The position numbers were made by a program, and so were the translations under genes. This document shows, in pieces, positions 5,545-7,845 of a stretch of 7,845 nucleotides of DNA (within the stretch, counting starts at the first letter, position 1; each line of letters opens with the position of its first letter). This DNA is from an uncultured Fibrobacter sp. (GTDB taxonomy: Bacteria > Fibrobacterota > Fibrobacteria > Fibrobacterales > Fibrobacteraceae): assembly GCF_937877005.1 (NCBI RefSeq), contig NZ_CALEFV010000135.1:1-7845 (forward strand). Reading direction: 5' to 3'. The notes under the pieces were generated by a model, which made no database searches, was not told the origin of the DNA, and saw only the letters and a list, made by a program, of their open reading frames with translations.

Positions 5545-5868
5545 ATGCAGCCATACATCCATCAGTTTGCAAACTTTTTGCGCTTGCACATGGATTCCAT
5601 TTCAGTGGGTCTTGTCGCGACATTGCTCATCATTTACGGTGGGCATATCAACGCCTATTTCAAGAAGATAACCAAGAGCGTCCCTTTTCTCGGACGATTT
5701 GCACTTTTCGTGGTGCTTTGCAGCGCGGGCTATGCGTTCATGTCATCGCAGCTGGTGAAACTCCTAAAGATGTTCCTACGCAGTCAGGCGGACTTACCGC
5801 TCATCGGGATTGTCGCGGGAGCTTTTGTTGTGCTTGCGTTCTGCGCCCGCAGCGGAAAAGACATTTAG
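5545..5868 (+). CDS. Small inner-membrane protein, DUF3392-like
   Basis: 107 residues with three predicted membrane helices at about 19-33, 51-66 and 84-100. They are separated by a basic loop (INAYFKKITKSVPFLGR, 35-51) and a short stretch at 67-83. The pattern ISVGLVATLLIIYGGHIN, then FLGRFALFVVLCSAGYAF, recalls the DUF3392 family of short bacterial membrane proteins, whose function is unknown. The match is from memory and needs a profile search. The tail ends in CARSGKDI with no further domain. The gene stands alone with its own promoter element and lacks a Shine-Dalgarno. It ends 11 nt before the stop of the convergent 72-residue gene, with no clear terminator between them. Confidence 0.75.
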   Translation: MQPYIHQFANFLRLHMDSISVGLVATLLIIYGGHINAYFKKITKSVPFLGRFALFVVLCSAGYAFMSSQLVKLLKMFLRSQADLPLIGIVAGAFVVLAFCARSGKDI

Positions 5869-5879
5869 TCTCGAAAACG

Positions 5880-6098
5880 CTACCTATTCCAGCCGGAATG
5901 CCCTTCGCCGTAATAGAGGGCGGCATCTTCGGGGCCAAAGTCGTCGGCCACGGTATCGCGCGGAGAAAGCCACCCGCGCATTTTCTTGATGCGTGCCTTG
6001 CGAGCCTCGGCAGCTTTGGCTGCTGCGGGGGCTGCGGCAGGAGTCGTGGCAAAATCCGCGCCAGTTTCATTGTGCTTTTCGTCAAGTGAATCGGCCAT
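5880..6098 (-). CDS. Uncharacterised 72-residue protein
   Basis: Not recognised. ATG at 6096-6098, TAG at 5880-5882. Residues 1-20 are polar and acidic, 20-40 are an Ala/Lys/Arg-rich probable helix, and 41-72 form a distinctive segment RGWLSPRDTVADDFGPEDAA followed by LYYGEGHSGWNR, rich in aromatic and Gly/Asp residues. This does not look like random antisense translation. There is no signal peptide or membrane segment, so it is probably cytosolic. A TATCTTTT element lies 6 nt before the ATG, and the gene is divergent from the lyase gene across only 49 bp. Overlapping plus-strand frames here lack such order, which supports the minus-strand frame. No function is assigned. Confidence 0.68.
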   Translation of the reverse strand: MADSLDEKHNETGADFATTPAAAPAAAKAAEARKARIKKMRGWLSPRDTVADDFGPEDAALYYGEGHSGWNR

Positions 6099-6104
6099 AC
6101 ATTA

Positions 6105-6112
6105 AAAAGATA
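6105..6112 (-). promoter_or_regulatory. TATCTTTT element of the 72-residue gene
   Basis: On the minus strand TATCTT (6112-6107) would set +1 near 6100, two bases before the ATG at 6098. There is no Shine-Dalgarno and no -35 match at 17 bp. It is a weaker match than the TATATTT sites. Confidence 0.4.
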
Positions 6113-6135
6113 GTTTAATCTCCCTCGAAAAAGAT

Positions 6136-6147
6136 TATTTTAAAGGT
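6136..6147 (+). promoter_or_regulatory. TATTTT element of the lyase gene
   Basis: TATTTT (6136-6141) ends six bases before ATG 6148, so +1 would fall on the A of ATG. AAAGG (6142-6146) is only one base from the ATG, too close to work as a normal Shine-Dalgarno. The two divergent elements of this 49-bp spacer lie about 24 bp apart. Confidence 0.4.
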
Positions 6148-7209
6148 ATGAGCGCAAAAATTCGTAACACCTTTTCTGCGGCGATGTTCGCCGTCACGGC
6201 TACCACCTCCGCCGCGCTAGCCCCGGCAGGCTACGCACAAACGGTGTCCGACACCGTCTCGTTCGTGAACTTCGAGAACCGCGAAGTCGGCGTGTACGGC
6301 AATGCAGAAGCCAAGGAAGACTTCAAGCGCAACGATTACGACAAAAGCTGGTGGTACGCCATGGACAAGAACAATGGCGAAAACTCCAAGGTCGTATACG
6401 ACGGCGAGGAACACGGCAATGTACTGCAGCTCAAGTACCCCAAGGGCTGCGTAGGCCCGAACGACAACGACACGCCCGCCTGCGCCGGGCAAATCATCCA
6501 GCCGCTCGTGAAAACCGCCGACACCATGTGGAGCGCCTACGACATATTTTTTGAAGACGGGTTCGAGTTCCAGCTGGGCGGCAAGCTCCCCGGCCTATGC
6601 GGCGGCAAGTGCTACACCGGCAACGCCATGCCCGAAACCGGCGACGGTTGGAGTGCACGCATCATGTGGCGCAAAGACGGCAACGCCGTGCAGCTCATCT
6701 ACTTTATGGGGCAAGAGTCCGTATATGGCGACGACTTCAAGTGGGACTTGAACGGCACCATCCCGCAAAAACAGTTCACCACCGGCACCTGGCACCGTAT
6801 TGTAAACAAAGTAAGCATGAACACCATCGCCTCTCCCGGCAACGGCGACAAGAACGGCCGCGTGCAGACATGGTTTGACGGAGAACTCGCGCTCGATGTA
6901 GATACGCTCAGGCTCCGCGACTACGACACCGTGAAAGTCGACAAGTTCTACCTCTCCACCTTCCACGGCGGAAGCAGCGCCGAATGGGCCCCCACCCACG
7001 ACTGCTTTATCCGCTACGACAATTTCACCGTATCGACGGATTCCATCGCGGTAAAGGCGGGCGCACCGGACACAACCGCCCCGGGCACCGACCGCATTGG
7101 GGCGCAACGGCAGGACCGCCTAAACGCAACACCCGCCAAGGCATACCGCATTGACGGCAGCCGGGTCGGCGGGAAAAAGGCGAATTATGAAGTGAAAGTC
7201 GGAAGATAG
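6148..7209 (+). CDS. Secreted polysaccharide lyase candidate, PL14-like, with YRIDG C-terminal tail
   Basis: 353 residues. A signal peptide covers about 1-30 (basic start, Ala-rich core, cleavage after GYA). The central domain, about 35-297, carries GGKLPGLCGG (144-153), then WSARIMWRKDG (168-178), TGTWHRIVNKV (212-222) and RVQTWFDGELAL (238-249). This order (GGKLPGL, R-MWR, W-H-I, W-DG) is what I recall from the PL14 family of alginate/glucuronan lyases, a jelly-roll fold that cuts uronic-acid polymers by beta-elimination. Several cysteines (101, 112, 151, 155) may form disulfides near the cleft. The substrate cannot be read from sequence; a non-catalytic relative or a related lyase family is possible. 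Residues 298-330 are a linker and 331-353 a tail, AYRIDGSRV...EVKVGR, similar to C-terminal tails on other Fibrobacter exported enzymes and probably used in export or attachment. No terminator follows directly. Confidence 0.75.
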   Translation: MSAKIRNTFSAAMFAVTATTSAALAPAGYAQTVSDTVSFVNFENREVGVYGNAEAKEDFKRNDYDKSWWYAMDKNNGENSKVVYDGEEHGNVLQLKYPKGCVGPNDNDTPACAGQIIQPLVKTADTMWSAYDIFFEDGFEFQLGGKLPGLCGGKCYTGNAMPETGDGWSARIMWRKDGNAVQLIYFMGQESVYGDDFKWDLNGTIPQKQFTTGTWHRIVNKVSMNTIASPGNGDKNGRVQTWFDGELALDVDTLRLRDYDTVKVDKFYLSTFHGGSSAEWAPTHDCFIRYDNFTVSTDSIAVKAGAPDTTAPGTDRIGAQRQDRLNATPAKAYRIDGSRVGGKKANYEVKVGR

Positions 7210-7238
7210 GTTACACGATTTTTGATTACTTCGCATAG

Positions 7239-7448
7239 CCCACGGGGTTGTTCAGCAAGGGCACCTTCGAAGGTGAAAATTGTGGGCAGGGTCCCGAACG
7301 GATTATGCTGCGGACACAGAACCGCGCCACAGTCGCCCCCGTTGAAACCTACCGCATCGACGGCACCTTTGTCAGCCGCAAAAATACCCTCCCCGACGCC
7401 GCCACGCACCAGCTCAAGAACGGGAAACGGGTGAAAGTTGGGAGGTAG
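7239..7448 (+). pseudogene. Orphan C-terminal tail of a secreted enzyme (duplicated YRIDG...VKVGR tail)
   Basis: An open frame runs from just after an in-frame TAG (7236-7238) to TAG 7446-7448. It has no ATG and no ribosome binding site; its only possible start is a TTG at 7248. The last ~40 residues repeat the tail of the preceding lyase: VETYRIDGTFVSRKN...NGKRVKVGR against AKAYRIDGSRVGGKK...YEVKVGR, with about 13 extra residues in the middle. DNA is also alike (TACCGCATCGACGGCACC versus TACCGCATTGACGGCAGC). The upstream part (GTFEGENCGQGPE) is not recognised. It is best read as the remnant of a second tail-bearing gene whose body was deleted, or of a partial duplication. A real small gene is less likely. 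Confidence 0.65.
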
Positions 7449-7454
7449 GGATGA

Positions 7455-7487
7455 GCTACCGAGATTTCCTCGGTAACTTATTCTTTT
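7455..7487 (+). terminator. Hairpin with T-rich tail closing the lyase region
   Basis: TACCGAG (7457-7463) pairs perfectly with CTCGGTA (7469-7475) around ATTTC. ACTTATTCTTTTT follows on the plus strand. The T run is interrupted, so strength is uncertain. The stem overlaps the stop codon of the convergent nuclease gene; on the minus strand no T run follows, so it would serve the rightward lyase transcript. Confidence 0.5.
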
Positions 7488-7845
7488 TCCCATGTTGCAA
7501 ATAGTAAAAGTTTTTCTGGGCTTCAATTTCGGCACGGAGTTCCTCGTCTGTAGGCATGTAGGTTTTGTATTTGGCGGCAAATAGCCGGTTATTTCCGTGA
7601 AGCACCGAATAACGCGCAATGCTATCGTCCGTATCAGCGCATATCAAAATGCCAATAGTCGGATTGTCGCCTTTCCCGCGTTTTAATTCATCGTACATGC
7701 GAACATACATATCCATTTGGCCGACATCCTGATGCGTGACCTTTGTCGTTTTCAAGTCAACAAGTACGAAAGATTTCAAAAGATAATTGTAGAACACCAG
7801 GTCGATGTAGTAATCCTCTTTTTCTGTATGGATATGTTGCTGTCG
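7456..7845 (-). CDS. YhcG/DUF1016-type PD-(D/E)XK nuclease, C-terminal part, cut by window edge
   Basis: The frame is open from the right edge to TAG 7456-7458, giving 129 residues. The GTG near 7797 is internal: homology continues upstream of it. Visible core: DYYIDLVFY (11-19, acidic D15), FVLVDLKT (26-33, the D-x-K pair D30/K32), then THQDVGQMDMYV (37-48) and NPTIGILICAD. This is the PD-(D/E)XK nuclease core of YhcG-like DUF1016 proteins; the N-terminal DUF1016 part lies outside the window. These proteins are predicted DNases, often near restriction-modification or other accessory loci; the exact role is unsettled. The catalytic residues look intact. Base composition differs: 26 of 60 bases are G or C at 7501-7560 versus 39 of 60 in ahcY at 4561-4620, which suggests acquisition by transfer. 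Confidence 0.88.
   Translation of the reverse strand, partial: RQQHIHTEKEDYYIDLVFYNYLLKSFVLVDLKTTKVTHQDVGQMDMYVRMYDELKRGKGDNPTIGILICADTDDSIARYSVLHGNNRLFAAKYKTYMPTDEELRAEIEAQKNFYYLQHGKKNKLPRKSR

Noticed and set aside
1..7845. CRISPR array, tRNA, rRNA, transposase or attachment site
   Set aside because: No regularly spaced repeats, no tRNA cloverleaf, and no IS-type ORF or target duplication seen on either strand.

Overview
The window looks like a chromosomal piece from a Fibrobacter-type gut bacterium (Fibrobacterota). The evidence is a cluster of secreted plant-polysaccharide enzymes, moderately high GC in the core genes, a Ser/Glu-rich lipoprotein linker, basic or YRIDG-type C-terminal tails on secreted enzymes, and TATATTT promoter elements like those of the Bacteroidota/Fibrobacterota group. 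The assignment rests on pattern recognition, not on a database search.

Layout, left to right. (1) 1-648 (+) is a GH45 endoglucanase cut by the left edge and closed by a strong terminator. (2) 649-839 is a hairpin-rich spacer with a second terminator-like hairpin and the promoter of the next gene. (3) 840-1865 (+) is a secreted SGNH/GDSL esterase with an Ig-like domain and a basic tail. (4) 2912-3679 and 1862-2893 (both -) encode a CAP-domain lipoprotein followed 18 nt later by an exported alpha/beta hydrolase. The hydrolase meets the SGNH gene tail to tail: their TAG stops share one CTAG, and the hydrolase terminator lies inside the SGNH reading frame on the opposite strand. (5) 3859-5319 (+) is ahcY (S-adenosylhomocysteine hydrolase), with a good sigma-70-like promoter, a short leader containing an 11-codon ORF and a hairpin, and a trailing block of stem-loops including a dispersed-type repeat and a terminator. 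(6) 5545-5868 (+) is a small three-helix membrane protein (DUF3392-like), convergent with a 72-residue unknown protein (5880-6098, -). (7) 6148-7209 (+) is a secreted PL14-like polysaccharide lyase candidate with a YRIDG...VKVGR tail, followed by an orphan second copy of that tail (to 7448). (8) 7456-7845 (-) is the C-terminal end of a YhcG/DUF1016-type PD-(D/E)XK nuclease, cut by the right edge and visibly more AT-rich.

How the genes relate. Five products are exported (GH45, SGNH esterase, alpha/beta hydrolase, CAP lipoprotein, PL14-like lyase), consistent with extracellular or envelope attack on plant cell walls. They are not one operon: directions alternate and most genes have their own promoter or terminator. 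ahcY is a housekeeping gene of the methyl cycle.

No clear new multi-gene system was found. The most notable signals are: a TATATT-type element placed exactly where it would give leaderless or almost leaderless mRNAs for four genes that lack a usable Shine-Dalgarno; an orphan duplicated C-terminal tail; a UUCG-loop terminator embedded in an opposing coding sequence; and an uncharacterised 72-residue protein.
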